From Thereva unica (taxonomy: Eukaryota > Arthropoda > Insecta > Diptera > Therevidae): 64,000 nt of DNA. The stretch's first letter is position 1, and every line of letters begins with the position of its first letter. The translations under genes and the position numbers were made by a program. The notes below the pieces were generated by a model. That model did no database searches. It was not told where the DNA came from and was given only the letters and a program-made list of their open reading frames with translations. Below, one piece after another: positions 46,829-57,834 of the stretch. The stretch is taken from the NCBI GenBank assembly GCA_949987705.1, contig OX465283.1, positions 4,506,207 through 4,570,206 of the forward strand, written 5' to 3'.

Positions 46829-47095
46829 ATGAATTTCGGAAAGTTTTTCTTTATCTTCGCCATTGTCCTGTTCGCTTTGGCTGGACAAGGTGAATCGAAA
46901 TTCCATCTTAAGCATGCCCTTAAGAAAATTGTAAGTATTTTAAGTAATTGTTCATAATAGCAACAATTAACACAATTTTTTAATTTAAATAAACAGGAAC
47001 ACGCTGGAAGACATATTCGTGATGGAATCTTGAAGGGAGTAGGAGTTGTCAACTCGGTAGCTGATGCCAATAATAGAATCAATGGCGGTCAATAG
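46829..47095 (+). CDS. CecL3, cecropin-like antimicrobial peptide (66 aa)
   Basis: Two exons, 46829-46930 and 46997-47095 (TAG included), with a 66-bp phase-0 intron (donor GTAAGT, acceptor AACAG). The signal peptide (residues 1-23, MNFGKFFFIFAIVLFALAGQ) ends GES, so the mature peptide likely starts KFHLKHALKKI. Exon 2 gives EHAGRHIRDGILKGVGVV and a tail ending RINGGQ. The family core and intron position are those of cecropins. It is closest to CecL2 in sequence and length. It lacks the usual N-terminal Trp and has four histidines on one helical face (26, 29, 36, 40). Upstream are a strict kB site, four GATA sites and a TATA box, suggesting immune-inducible expression in fat body. Open question: whether the final GGQ tail is trimmed. 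Confidence 0.94.
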
Positions 47096-47141
47096 TTTGC
47101 TGTTACGTGATAAAAAAATAATTCTCTTGATATTTATATTT

Positions 47142-47147
47142 AATAAA
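47142..47147 (+). terminator. Polyadenylation signal of CecL3
   Basis: AATAAA lies 46 bp after the stop codon. Confidence 0.7.
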
Positions 47148-47159
47148 GTTATTTTTGAA

Positions 47160-48285
47160 TGTATTTATGATTTTTTTATTTGTTTTTGAAAGAATGCTAT
47201 GGGTGGCAGTATAAAAATTGTTTGTTCTTTTATGATAATATTTCACGAAAGGACTTACTTCATTATTTTGTAAAACCTAGCTTTCCTTTCGCGCATCCAT
47301 TTCATAAAAGAATTATGCGATCAATAGGTCCCCAAAGAACGCCATGATATTTTTCAATATAAGCAAAAAGGACGGTTTCGGCCTCACAGTTCTCTAACTG
47401 ATATAGAAAGGCCTAGGAGCTTCACATTTGATGAAAATGGTGCACTAACATGCACAGTGACGAACGAAACATCTTCTCCAGTGAAGGTCATAACAGCGGA
47501 GCAAAAGAACCCAAGACTACACGACTACACGATTCTTACGGGAGTAGGTATTGGGATACTTGGGCGTGGGAATTTTTTTAAGGTCATGACCTTGAAAACA
47601 TATCAGTCATCCTCAAAGCCGTGACCCTGAAACTAGGCTACGAGCTGGAAACTAGATCAAAGTCACCTGTCAACTCACTCGTGTCATTATTATGGGCAGC
47701 GTCACGGCTACCTCTGAAGGTCGCACACATGCAGACCCATCTCGATATAGAGACGCATGCCTTTTCTCACCAGTATCTCTATGGTTATAATTCTTTATCT
47801 CGTACGCCACATTGTGAGATATGGTCTTGTATGCGCATCACGCACGAAGAACGCTTAACCTGGAGACAGATACATGCGTACGTTGGTGCGTTCGGTGATT
47901 GATATAATAGAAATGCGTGTATTCAATTACAAACTGATATATTGTGGCATCAAAAGAACGTTAGCCTAAGTCCATCTTTTCCGAATTACCAAATCGCTAT
48001 ATCCTCAAATACCCAAACACAAGCATACAATGCACTCGTCGCTTCGATTTTTTGGGTATTACTAAGAGACTAGAGGAAACCCAAGTGCGCAACTGTCTGT
48101 CAGCGAAAATTCGAAGCATCCGCCGCAAGCACATATCTGTTTCTAGATATAGTCTGCATACGCTCTTCCATTTTCTGCTGTTAGCCGTCTCCGTCAACTT
48201 TATTGCTCATACTGGCACTACGTAAAGCTAGACTGAGATAACCAGACTTGCCATCAGGAGACGACGGATCAGTTTGGGCCCCACG
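47160..48285. other. No gene recognised
   Basis: Non-coding. A 93-codon frame (47621-47902) has no domain. Short phrases (GAGACAGATACATGCG near 47873 and ACATATCTGTTTCTAG near 48131) suggest a weak inverted pairing. Confidence 0.35.
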
Positions 48286-48289
48286 TTGG

Positions 48290-48700
48290 GCATCACTTAG
48301 TAAATGCTGCTCAAATAGTGCAAGATTTGTCCGCCATGCCCTCCAAGAGTGTTTTAAAATTAAACCTTTGGTCGATCATCACTTCCAGGTACCTTAAGGC
48401 GGACTGTGAGTGAATGATCTGTTCCTATCTCTTAATTTTTACGGATACTTGTACTCCCAAGTTGCGAATCAGCACAGTTACAGTTTTGGGTTCAACAAAC
48501 GGCAAACCAGCGCTATCACGCCACGCTTTAATATCACAAATAACTTCGTTCGCGCCTAATTCAATCTCATCGCGGCGTAGCCTGAACGCATCTTTATACA
48601 CTGTAATCAAAAGGAGAGGTTCCAGGACACCACATGTTGTTCTGTACATCGTCGGCCTCTCTTTCAATTCACAATGAAGTGACCCACCTTGTTTCATTTT
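48290..48700 (-). mobile_element. R1-clade non-LTR retrotransposon, RT C-terminal part
   Basis: The minus-strand frame reads RRDEIELGANEVICDIKAWR, then LPFVEPKTVTVLI. After a stop come SALRYLEVMIDQRFNFKTLL and MADKSC. This is the RT palm-to-thumb segment with the RYLGVMID motif (here RYLEVMID), typical of R1-type elements. Confidence 0.7.
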
Positions 48701-48839
48701 CGGGAAAGGTTTTTACCAAATTTCAAAAAGAGGGGTGCGTTTGTCTGACTACCTACCTGGGCTCAATACGATCCGTCAGCATTGATTGTGACTAATGAAA
48801 AATGTCGCGGAGCTCGATTCCGATTCGGATATCATTCGT

Positions 48840-48990
48840 TTGCTGGAAGGATGGCGTAGACCAGGACGCTCAGAGCTAAGGGATGCCAAACTGAATGGCA
48901 TCGGCTAAGAATCGGGACCGGTGGAGAGGAAGAACAGTTGTGAGGGGCAAGGATCGGATCCCGGTTGAAGAGCCGTTAAGGAAGAAGAAA
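48840..48990 (+). mobile_element. RTE-like ORF2 tail, diverged copy
   Basis: TGGAAGGATGGCGTAGACCA and ATCGGGACCGGTGGAGAG match 26659 and 26727 in the better copy. It ends GTTAAGGAAGAAGAAAG. Internal stops and an indel are present. Confidence 0.7.
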
Positions 48991-49192
48991 GGTATTCATG
49001 CCTCTGTAACATCTATGAACGTATATTCGTAATGGACCATTCTAAACGGGTGTCGTTTTTACAAGCTGCCCCCCAACTAAGTACTAATCACGTTCAATGC
49101 TGATTGACCTATGTAATCGAAGAAGAACCGGTCTACTGAGTATACTAATACCCCTTATGATCACCCTTTATGATCACTAAGAATTTGATAGT

Positions 49193-49278
49193 CTAAGTTT
49201 AGGTGTCACCCTTTGTACCTACAACTGGTCCTTCATGTCGTACACGTCATGATGCAACGTCTAGAAGTAAGCTTAGCT
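49193..49278 (-). mobile_element. Jockey-like 3' UTR hairpin copy
   Basis: CACCCTTTGTACCTACAAC, CTTCATGTCGTACACGTCAT and AGAAGTAAGCTTAGC match the family 3' end in reverse orientation. No coding part is attached. Confidence 0.65.
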
Positions 49279-49399
49279 TTGCTTCATTCCCCAACTGCCC
49301 CAATTTTGCTCCTTTTAGTCTAAAAAAGTAGGAGTGCACTGTAGCTCATTTGGGTGTCATACAGGCAATTTGAAACTGTGCGTACGTGCCGGTTGTAGA

Positions 49400-49565
49400 C
49401 TAGGAGTAGGCAAGTGATATTTTTGTTCAAGCGTACCGTGCCTGTTTCATGCTAAGTGCGAGCGAGTCTAATTTTTGCTCAGGTGTACCGTGTCTGTATC
49501 GAGTGTCGTGCATACCTGCTGTAGTCTAGGAACAGGCGAGTTTTATTTTTACTCGGGTTTCAGAA
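49400..49565. repeat. Imperfect tandem repeat
   Basis: Three diverged units: AGGCAAGTGATATTTTTGTTC, GCGAGTCTAATTTTTGCTCAG and AGGCGAGTTTTATTTTTACTC-like starts. The first two are followed by CGTACCGTG or TGTACCGTG and CTGT. A related phrase occurs at bases 26-78. Such repeats could be a retroelement 5' region. Confidence 0.5.
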
Positions 49566-49569
49566 GCCA

Positions 49570-50155
49570 TCTCTTTCAGCTTGCTCGGCTTTCTAGACAC
49601 CGTTCGAGCTGATTGCCTCATTATTATATAAAATCTGGGAAAATGCTCGTGCTGTTTATTTTTTCAAACGTTCTCGACATTTGAAGCATAGCCAGTAAAA
49701 TTCATAAAGGCACAACTTGAGCCTGGCGTCAGGGTCCTTCGTAAAAGTGCTCACCAGAGCCCGAACAGTGAAGCAAATGGATCAGTGACCTTCCATCCAT
49801 GTTTTATTTGCGAGATAGATGTCTTCGACAAGATCGCTGTCCAACTCACTTGCTACATAAATGCCCGTGAGTGCGTCAGAAGGTAGACAGCATCTTACCA
49901 AGAAGCTTCTGCATATCAGCGATATGGATTTTTAGCCCGACCTAAGAACCTACCTAATGCTTATCTTCCATTCTACTTTCTGTGTGGTAGCTTACGCCAC
50001 TGCAGACGCCTTGGCCATATAGGGCTCTAAAAGTGTTTTCATTGGTTTGGAACGGGATGTTGTAACTGTTTCGCCAGTTTAGTGAAAAACACCTTACATG
50101 GTCTGACTCACCTGAGATACCCCAAGCACTGGAAATTTGGTCTCGAAACCTCTAA
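49570..50155. other. No gene recognised
   Basis: Unassigned sequence between the tandem repeat and the foldback element, without open frames of note. Confidence 0.4.
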
Positions 50156-50159
50156 GCTT

Positions 50160-50600
50160 ATTTTTTTATTTTATCATTTTCAAATTAACATTTATTTCGT
50201 TTCTTGGCATTTTTTCTAGCCTAGACTGTGATCGTGTTAAAATTGAAAATTATACGGGGGAAATATTTAATATTGTGTCCATCAGCGTATGTGAGAGAGA
50301 GAACTTCGCTTGAATGCAAAGTTTGCCAAGCTGCTTACTTGACACTGTTCCCAGGAACAAAAGTTCATTGAGACTAGCCATCTCTCTTCGTTCCTACGAA
50401 CAGTGCAATACTAGTCAAGGGAAGCAATTCAAATTCTGCTTCTCGAAGCTCGTTCGTCTGCGAATTTAGAGAGAAGGAGAAGAGAACTTTCGCTGATGGA
50501 CATAATATTAAAAATTGCTAATTTTTCATTTCGACACGATCACAGTCTGGGTTAGAAAAAATGCCAAGTTAATCTGAGAATGATAAAATAAAAAATTGTT
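50160..50600. mobile_element. Foldback element, copy 2, nearly a full palindrome
   Basis: The left arm has TTATTTTATCATTTTCAAAT, TTGGCATTTTTTCTAGCCTA and GACTGTGATCGTG, then ATATTTAATATTGTGTCCAT near 50260-50280. The right arm is the mirror, ending ATGCCAAGTTAATCTGAGAA and TGATAAAATAAAAAA. Further inner pairs (GACACTGTTCCCAGGAAC with GTTCCTACGAACAGTGC) extend the fold almost to the centre. The arms match the copy at 7101. Confidence 0.85.
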
Positions 50601-50609
50601 GTAAAACAA

Positions 50610-52420
50610 AAAAATAATTATGAATCGATTTTAGATTTTTATTTTTTAATAAATTGTAAGGGAAGCAATAGATTCCTTCCTTTCGAAGACACCACACCAA
50701 AGCTACTTGGGACTCTTACTGTAACGTCAAAGGGTGTATTGTCGAAAGCTCTCTCGATATCTTGAAGCTTCGCCAGTGCAATTCCTTTGTTTAAATTGCA
50801 CATTTCAGCTTGTGGAATAGATCATCAAGGGGTCGTCTCAGTGGACTTCTCTTCCAAGTAAGGGTGATGCGCTGGTATTGTTTAATCCATAACCTGATGC
50901 GTGGGCTATCAAATCTGTACTTTTCAATTCTTTCAGAGTTTATCCTTGTTTATCTCTCTCTAGGTAAACCGCGGAGAAAGTCCATTCCCTGTAAAATCAA
51001 CAAAATTGCAGTTCGACTTTTACTGAAATGCAAAACTTACCCATTACAGTAAACACCAATTGAAGCTAAAGTCACCAACTGAACTAGATCTGATTTTGCC
51101 TCTTAAAACTTTCCCACCAACTCTGATATTATTAATAATGATAATAATAATCTAAAGGATCAAGGAGTCGAAGAAATCCAAAGGATCCTTCTCATATATG
51201 GCTTGAGTGATTCCTAGACTAAATTATAAGAGTTGCACGAGCAAGTTTCATGCTTATTACGAACACACATTCCGAAACTTGTGGCCTACACTTGTGCCGC
51301 ATCGTGAATTTATAGGAGCATCTCCTCCGCCCCAGCATCGCATTACCCCTCCGCCCCCTCCGCCCCCCCACCCGCCACTAAAATATACTATGCATAATGT
51401 GAAATATACTCGCATAAAACCTAGACGTACTTAACCCTAACAGGATGCGGAAATGCAACACGGCTACGTGGAGGATAAAAATGGTGGAGGGGAGGTCTCT
51501 TCAAGGTGTACCAAAAACTTTGGCGGTGGTTTTGAGTGTTCATCGTTTTTGGGGTCGGAAATTTCCGGCTGGGTTGGCAGCCGCAACTACTACAATGGTG
51601 TGTGTAGTGGGGGGTGGGGAGGGTAGGTGAAAATGATGCTCCGCTCCGTTGTGTTTTTAGCACTAAAGAAGTTTCGCTGCAATTAATTGAAATGTAAGGA
51701 ACGGAAGTTAGGGCTGCGGGTAAGTAAGGGCTTTTTAGGTGGAGCGGTGTGTATTGATATAGTGGCTGTTTGGGTTGTGTTTCTATATGTGGATTGATTA
51801 ATGAGGGCAGCTGTGCTATTGATGCAGTTTTAAGTTTCTTAGCCATTAATGGCGTAAGTATAGAAGTAAGATTTCAACTTAGCGAAGTGTGGTAAATTGT
51901 TTAACTGAAAACGATTGGGATGTTGGAATCGGGTTTTTGGAAGTATTTTGGAAATTAATTGCGTTTAACTTTATTGGTTTTGTTCAATAATCACTTTGGT
52001 CTATAGGGCATTATTTTGAAGATTAAAGCTCACAGTATCCAAGTCATTTGCAAAAGCACCACTAAATACGTAATAAGACAAAGACGACATGCTGAAGTTA
52101 GTTAACGACTTATATGTATAAATACGCCTCTCCAATTCCAGTATTAACTAAACTATACCTAAAATTCACTTGATGTCTGATTTAAAAAATATCAGGTGTC
52201 TGGATACACCTTAGTGCATCATTCCTCTATCCATAGCCGAACTACCATTTATTTTTGAAGAAAGGCGATTTTTCAGATGGTATGAAATAGTAAATTTGAC
52301 TATAGTCACTTTCATCCTGCGTCTAGCGATACCCACTAAAGATTGACCCAGTACCGTGTGCCCCTATGATGCATGTGTGTGCCGTGTGCCCCTATGAGGT
52401 TTTAACTGGCGTTTTTTATA
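50610..52420. other. No gene recognised
   Basis: Non-coding with an ATAATAATAATAATAAT-like stretch near 51130-51150 and C-rich runs near 51340-51380. The 141-codon minus-strand frame at 51421-51846 is proline-rich and low in complexity, with no family match. Confidence 0.4.
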
Positions 52421-52424
52421 TGTG

Positions 52425-52498
52425 AAAAAAAAAACCAAGCTTAGGAATCATCATTGTACCACCAGTCAGTCATGTCGTTCAGGTCATGGTGCAATATG
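52425..52498 (-). mobile_element. Jockey-like 3' UTR hairpin copy
   Basis: An A-run, then CCAAGCTTAGGAATCATCA, TGTACCACCAGTCAGTCAT and AGGTCATGGTGCAATATGG match the family. It directly abuts the transposase remnant on its right. Confidence 0.65.
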
Positions 52499-52504
52499 GA
52501 CCAC

Positions 52505-52925
52505 CTCAATAGGATACGCAAAAAACAAATCTTTTCCGGTATCCTTTGTAACATTGGCCAGCATTTCGGGCGTTATAACAGTTATTTCGGCTCGTATGTG
52601 ACCTTTGAGTTCGTCAATGGTCTTCGGCTTGCTGGCATAAATAGCCCTTTAGAAAAAAGTCTGGTGCCGTCAAATCCGAAGAACGAAGAGGCCAAATAAG
52701 ACACGTTAAGTTCGCATTTTACTATAAGCACGCAGAGTTTTCACAATTGAACGATTGTTTTCAATGGAAAGCGCTACAATCTCAGCGAGTTCTTTTGGTG
52801 CGTATTGACTCATAACTAAAATGGTACTGAATGACGTTTCAGAATCGTGTACATTTATTGAAATCGGTTAAAAAATTTCAGAGTTATTCACTGTTGAAAT
52901 ACCGAAGGTCTATATGGCGCACTAG
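52505..52925 (-). mobile_element. Internally deleted mariner-like transposon
   Basis: On the minus strand an N-terminal block begins at 52813 (MSQYAPKELAEIVALSIENN), and a C-terminal block (SDLTAPDFFLKGYL, TIDELKGHIRAEITVITPEM) follows after only about 100 bp. The catalytic core is deleted. A terminal-repeat-like sequence lies at 52881-52904 (GAGTTATTCACTGTTGAAAT), shared with the remnant at 21319. Confidence 0.72.
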
Positions 52926-52929
52926 TGAA

Positions 52930-53765
52930 AAGCGGTAGTTCTGTCTTTTACGAGTTAATAGAAAGCCAATTCGTGGACCATTTGCCAACATTTCCAAAAG
53001 CAATCTGAGGAGAAACTTTTTGGATTATTAGATCAAAATATTGTCCATATTGTTCACTGATTGTCTTTGTGCTGTCGTTAGCACCGAAAAATATATCGCG
53101 GAACCCACTGACACGAAAAGCATCGTCGCCGTGCCGTTACGGATATGTGTGGATCGATCTTAATCTATATTCGACGCACTAGTTTCACTGATTCTAACAC
53201 TTTCTTAATGAAAAAATCTTTCTTCAGGACTCCCGAGGTGTATAGATGTCTGGAAGAGATGACTTCTTAATATGTGTACAATAAAGCCGAAATGAAAGAA
53301 ATACGTCATTGGGTCCTTTGACCTTCCGAATCTCAATCGATGATAGTTTATAGTTTAAGTCTAACAATCAACCTAACCACGGTTTGAACCCTTAGCACTG
53401 TTTTAACACCTTAGCATTGGGTGCCGGCTTAAGAATATACCACTTGAAGATCAGGACCAGTCCAATTTAATGTTCGTTATATTTCGGCAGCATAAGATCG
53501 TGTAGAACTCTGTCACCAACTTGGTAGTAATATTGTCGATGGTCGATTCTGGACCGATAAAACAATGTCAGATTTCTGTCTGGCCAAAACGGACATCTTT
53601 TCATTGCTCTAGAAGGCCTGACTGACCGGGACCCATAAACTGAGAGTTCCTGGATCACCAAGGCCACGTTGACACTCCTAAATGAATTTGAACTTAGTCC
53701 TAGGGAACTTTATCACTCTAGTTGTCAGATAGGGGAAGGGAGTCGTGTTTCTCGACAAGTGTTTC
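52930..53765. other. No gene recognised
   Basis: Unassigned. A 66-codon minus-strand frame (53467-53667) has no recognised motif. Confidence 0.4.
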
Positions 53766-53768
53766 TCG

Positions 53769-54210
53769 GGGCCTCGGTAGCCTAGGGAGTAAGGCGTCTG
53801 GCTACTATCCCAGAGGTCCCGGGTTCGAATCCCGGCCAGCCCCACGGTCCTTCGCCTTTTCCACTTTCATAACATTCCTTCTTTCTTCTTCCTTCTTTAC
53901 ATTCCCGATTCCTTCTGTCATAGCCTTCCTTTGCCCCTCCCCACTCCACCAAAGCGCATGTCATCGGTTGGTGGATGAGATTCAACTCGTTCCAGGAGCT
54001 CCAGCGAGTTGTTTCTCGATGCCCCGATGACAAAGTCGCGACAGTAATGGTTGGGAGTAGGTGGACTGCAAAATACCGCTGGTAGGTTGTGACAGTTCCT
54101 TTCTTCCCCGACTAGAGCTGCTGTTCGACATTGCACTCTATATGAAGAAAATAGATTGTCGACACAGTATAAAGGGCGCTTCCTGTGACTCTAGTCTTTC
54201 ACAAAAAAAA
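53769..54210 (+). mobile_element. tRNA-derived SINE, copy 1
   Basis: The head has A box TAGCCTAGGG (53778-53787) and B box GGTTCGAATCC (53822-53832). The D-arm GCCT/AGGC and T-arm CCGGG/CCCGG pair, but the acceptor stem does not and the anticodon loop is eight bases, so it is not a functional tRNA. The body of about 360 bp ends TCTTTCACAAAAAAAAA. A reverse copy is at 54779-55252. Confidence 0.85.
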
Positions 54211-54358
54211 AGTCGTTTGAGTTGAGGAAAGTGACTTTTCAGTCGAATTACATCTTTCACCACAGGGGCCTAGAGTGGAAATGCTAAGTTGGGTTAAGGC
54301 CCTTGCAGTGAAAGTCGTGATTCCACTGAAGCGTTACTTTCTTAAACTCAAACGACTT
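54210..54358. repeat. Palindromic MITE-like element between two SINEs
   Basis: AAGTCGTTTGAGTT at 54210-54223 is mirrored by AACTCAAACGACTT at 54345-54358, and the pairing extends inward for about 50 bp with few mismatches (GAAAGTGAC with GTTACTTTC). It starts at the A-tail of the left SINE. Confidence 0.7.
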
Positions 54359-54778
54359 GTCCCGAAAAACACGACTTGACTTTCAGTACAGGGTTCATAG
54401 GCTCTTTGTAAGATCTTTTAGATGCTTGCTACTTGTGCGTGAAAGACAGTAGACCAAGCTGAACTCTCTATTAAACCGGAACCTTTCGCCGTAAATGCCT
54501 TACCATACCCATACGAACGACTGTCTAAGAGGTAGCTGTGTACCATACGAACCCACACTGATATTCTAAGGAAAATTGAGGATTGACCTTCTGGTATGTT
54601 CAAAAAAGAGACCTACACATTCCAGCTTGTGAGATCTAATCCATAACGCTGCCAACTATAGAATGCCCCTTGAAAACCATTATTGAGTCGGTCTTTCTTT
54701 CTCTCATGGGATCCGATCGTACATTTTTTTTTTGGGTGAGATACTGGGTCCAAAGTAACTGAGTACACGCCAACCCTC

Positions 54779-55252
54779 TTTTTTTTATGTGAAAGACTCG
54801 AGACTCAGGGAAGCCCCTTTATACTGTCGACAATCTGTTTTTTTTTTGTGTCGTATAGAGTGCAATGTCGAACAGAAGCTCTAGTCGAAAGATAATGAAG
54901 AGAGGGAGAAGTGAACTGCCACAACCAAGCCATGATATTTTTTTATTCCACCTACTCCAAACCATTACTATCGCGACTCTGGCATCGGGGTATCAAGCAA
55001 CAACTCGCTGGAGTTCCTGAAACGAGTTGAATCTCATCCACCAACCGGTGACATGCGCTTTTGGTGGAGCGGGGAAGGGCTAGTCAAGCCTAGGACAGGA
55101 GAAATCAGGAATGTAAAGAGGGAAGAAGATAGAAGGAAAACTATGTAGGTGGAAAGTGGAAAAGGCGAAGGACCGTGGCGCTGCCGGGATTCGAAACCAG
55201 GACCTCTGGGATGGTAGCCAGACGCCTTACTCCCTAAGCTACCGAGGCCCGA
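54779..55252 (-). mobile_element. tRNA-derived SINE, copy 2, inverted
   Basis: On the minus strand: A box TAGCTTAGGG (55241-55232), a degenerate B box GGTTTCGAATCC (55198-55187), the same body, and tail CTTTCACATAAAAAAAA at 54779. The extra T in the B box would weaken polymerase III binding. Confidence 0.83.
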
Positions 55253-55259
55253 GGCTCTG

Positions 55260-56560
55260 TCTAGGATCATACACCGTACATTTGGAAACTTCTTCTTACA
55301 CAACTTTTGGGAGGCGTTTCTAAGTTTAAAATAGGAATTATGATCGGGTGCGGATACCTGAATATGACAGGCTCGATATAAAGTCACTGCAAACAAAGAT
55401 TCTTAACACGAGTGCAGTCAATTGTGTATCCATTCTTTTCTGTCAACTTCCAATCAAACACTCAATCACCTGGGACTACTTATTAACTACCTAATCATAA
55501 TTGAATTATCACAAAAACACTATTTTTTGACCACTTTACTACCACTAAGCCTAGAATCACTGACCCCCTGGGAAATCTAACAAATTTTCCCATTATAACA
55601 CATCTCCGAAAGGCCAGACTGAGTGACAACATTCATGTGCCTTCCAAAAGGGATGATGATGGCTCCTCAACATCGCGCTGACAAATGACAAAAAAAATCC
55701 TCTCCTGGCATAAAAAGTGGAGTGGAGCCATAAAAATGACTCTCAAAACTGCTGACACCAAAAAATCCAGTGATAAAGCACCAAAAGGAGGAAAAACCTC
55801 CGAAAATTAATTTTTCTTTTGTTAAAATCAATTACGAAGCGCGCCAGCCCAACAATGTCCTTCGAAAAGGACACAGCGAGCCGAGGAGAGGCCGCCCGTT
55901 CCCACGACTTCGGGGGCTGCCGCATTTGCTTATGTTTTATTCAGTTAAAAAATATTTGGATTTGATTACTAATTAATTCGTGTTTGTTTTGCGCACTAGA
56001 ACTGTATTGTCCTGCTCGGTCCTTGGCTCGTCCTTTTCGCTCTCAAATTGATTCAGCAAAGAAGGAAAGTGCAATTCGGTCTGGTCGTGTCCTTGCTGGG
56101 AGAAGGGAAACACGTTTTATGTTGGCCCAAGTCCAATGCTGATCAAATAGGAAAATATTTGAACTTTATCAAGGAGAGAAATGCTCCAGGACTTTATTTG
56201 ATGATATTTAAAAGTTTTTTTTTCGTTTTAGTTACGATGGTGTTTTGTGGGAAGGTAACTCTTGTCGAAGTACTTAAAAGTGCCAAAATCTATAGAGAAG
56301 TTAATTTTAATAGAACTTCTCTTCTTCAAATGTTTGCTTTAGCTTAAACATACTTTTACTACAAGTCAGTCTACATGTGGTTAAGCATGTCAGGACTCAG
56401 GTAGCATGCTTTGTTCAAATGAGCAAGTATACAGTTAATTCTCTCTTGGGAGCATATTCACCAGCGCTCAAAATAAGCTCCCCTGAGTAGCGCTTCCAAA
56501 TTTTCCCACTAGGATGCTTCAATCAACGCGGTTGCCTTTCGCAACAAAATGCAGTCACCG
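55260..56560. other. No gene recognised
   Basis: Unassigned. A 99-codon plus-strand frame (56048-56347) and shorter ones lack domain signatures. Confidence 0.4.
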
Positions 56561-56565
56561 CCATT

Positions 56566-57831
56566 CAGGGCCGTCGCTTGGGTTTTTTGCGCCCGGTGCA
56601 CTATGACACATTGCGCCCTATACGATGTTTATTTTTGAACGCAATGAAGGACAATGGAAAAGACACAAACACTCGCTGAATAGGAGAAATAATTTTCAGT
56701 TTTCGTAAAATTTAAGATTGCACAAAGATAGGAAGGAAGTTTCATGGTCAATATCCAACCAACCAAAATCTGCTGAAAACATCGTTTGCGGAGAAGATAA
56801 TAGGCGAGGGCGATGGGATAGTTTTTTGATAGCTGTGTAGTTTTTTGTTTTTGTTCCCTTTTTCTAGGAAGAGAAAAGGAACGCCAGAAGAGAGAATTAA
56901 TATTAAAAGCAACAACAAGCTAAAGCATTTCAACGTATAGGTTGTTGGAAAAGTTGGATGTTGTGAAAGCCCATGCGATTTTTCTTCAAAAGGGAATTGA
57001 CTATTAGCCAATTTATGTTGATTGACCGGCCGAACTGCAGAAGTTCGAGCAAATTGGTGTAGTGAACTTCAATTTTTGACTGAGTTCCCATACATTTTCA
57101 CATATTGAACTCAGGAAAAATAAAGCCTAAGTTCGCCCAACAGAACATGAAATTGAGATTGAACGTAAAAGCTTCCTCAAAAGAGAGTAATCAACTGGAA
57201 TAATGGAGTATCATTCCAGTGAGCTTTTGCATTTCTAACTTTTGGCGAAAGAGCAACAATAATTTCAAGCATGAACTGTACAATCCAGCCGGTGAAGTCA
57301 CTTATACGGATTGAATGATACTTTATTGAGCTGAGGCCGAATGAAGCCGGACTATAAAGGAACAAACAAAAAAGAGCAATTAAAGAGGAGTTCTCGTCAC
57401 AAGGAGTTCTGCTTTCCTTATTTCGTTAATTTACCTCTTTAAATAATTCTTAAAAAGTGCAGCAACAGTTTCCTTAAGTTTATATCAATATTGGTAAACA
57501 GACATAATACAAAATCATAGAAACTTTTTTTTTGTGTGCTGCTTTTAACAGAATTTCCAAAAAGTGCCCCAAATAAATGAGAGATTTTCTCTTACTTGTG
57601 AGGTTTTTTCGAGAATTTCTTGAATACCGACGCTAAAATCTATGGAAACTTACTGCACGAGGAGTACAGGGACAGAAATTGGATAAATTTGTGTAATTTC
57701 TTGCACCCGTGAGAATACTTTTCAATTTTTTTTCAGAGTTTCAATGTTTTTTAAATCTTAATTTCTGAAATTGCGCCCCCGACAAATTGCGCCCGGTGCA
57801 AGTGCACCATTCGCACCTATGAAAGCGACGC
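56566..57831 (-). mobile_element. hAT-like non-autonomous element, reversed copy
   Basis: It starts CAGGGCCGTCGCTTGGGTTT, with TTGCGCCCGGTGCACTATG inside, and ends TGCACCATTCGCACCTATGA-AAGCGACG. The body is the reverse complement of 17301-18611 and 44097-45685. The last few terminal bases (CCCTG) are missing, and a jockey-like fragment begins within a few bases. Confidence 0.78.
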
Positions 57832-57834
57832 CAT

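Noticed and set aside
51421..51846. 141-codon minus-strand frame, proline-rich
   Set aside because: Low complexity, no signal peptide or domain, and the opposite strand is G-rich simple sequence.
53769..53845. A functional tRNA gene
   Set aside because: The A and B boxes and D/T arms are good, but the acceptor stem (GCCTCGG against CCAGCCC) does not pair and the anticodon loop is eight bases. A homologous body and A-tail follow, so it is a SINE.
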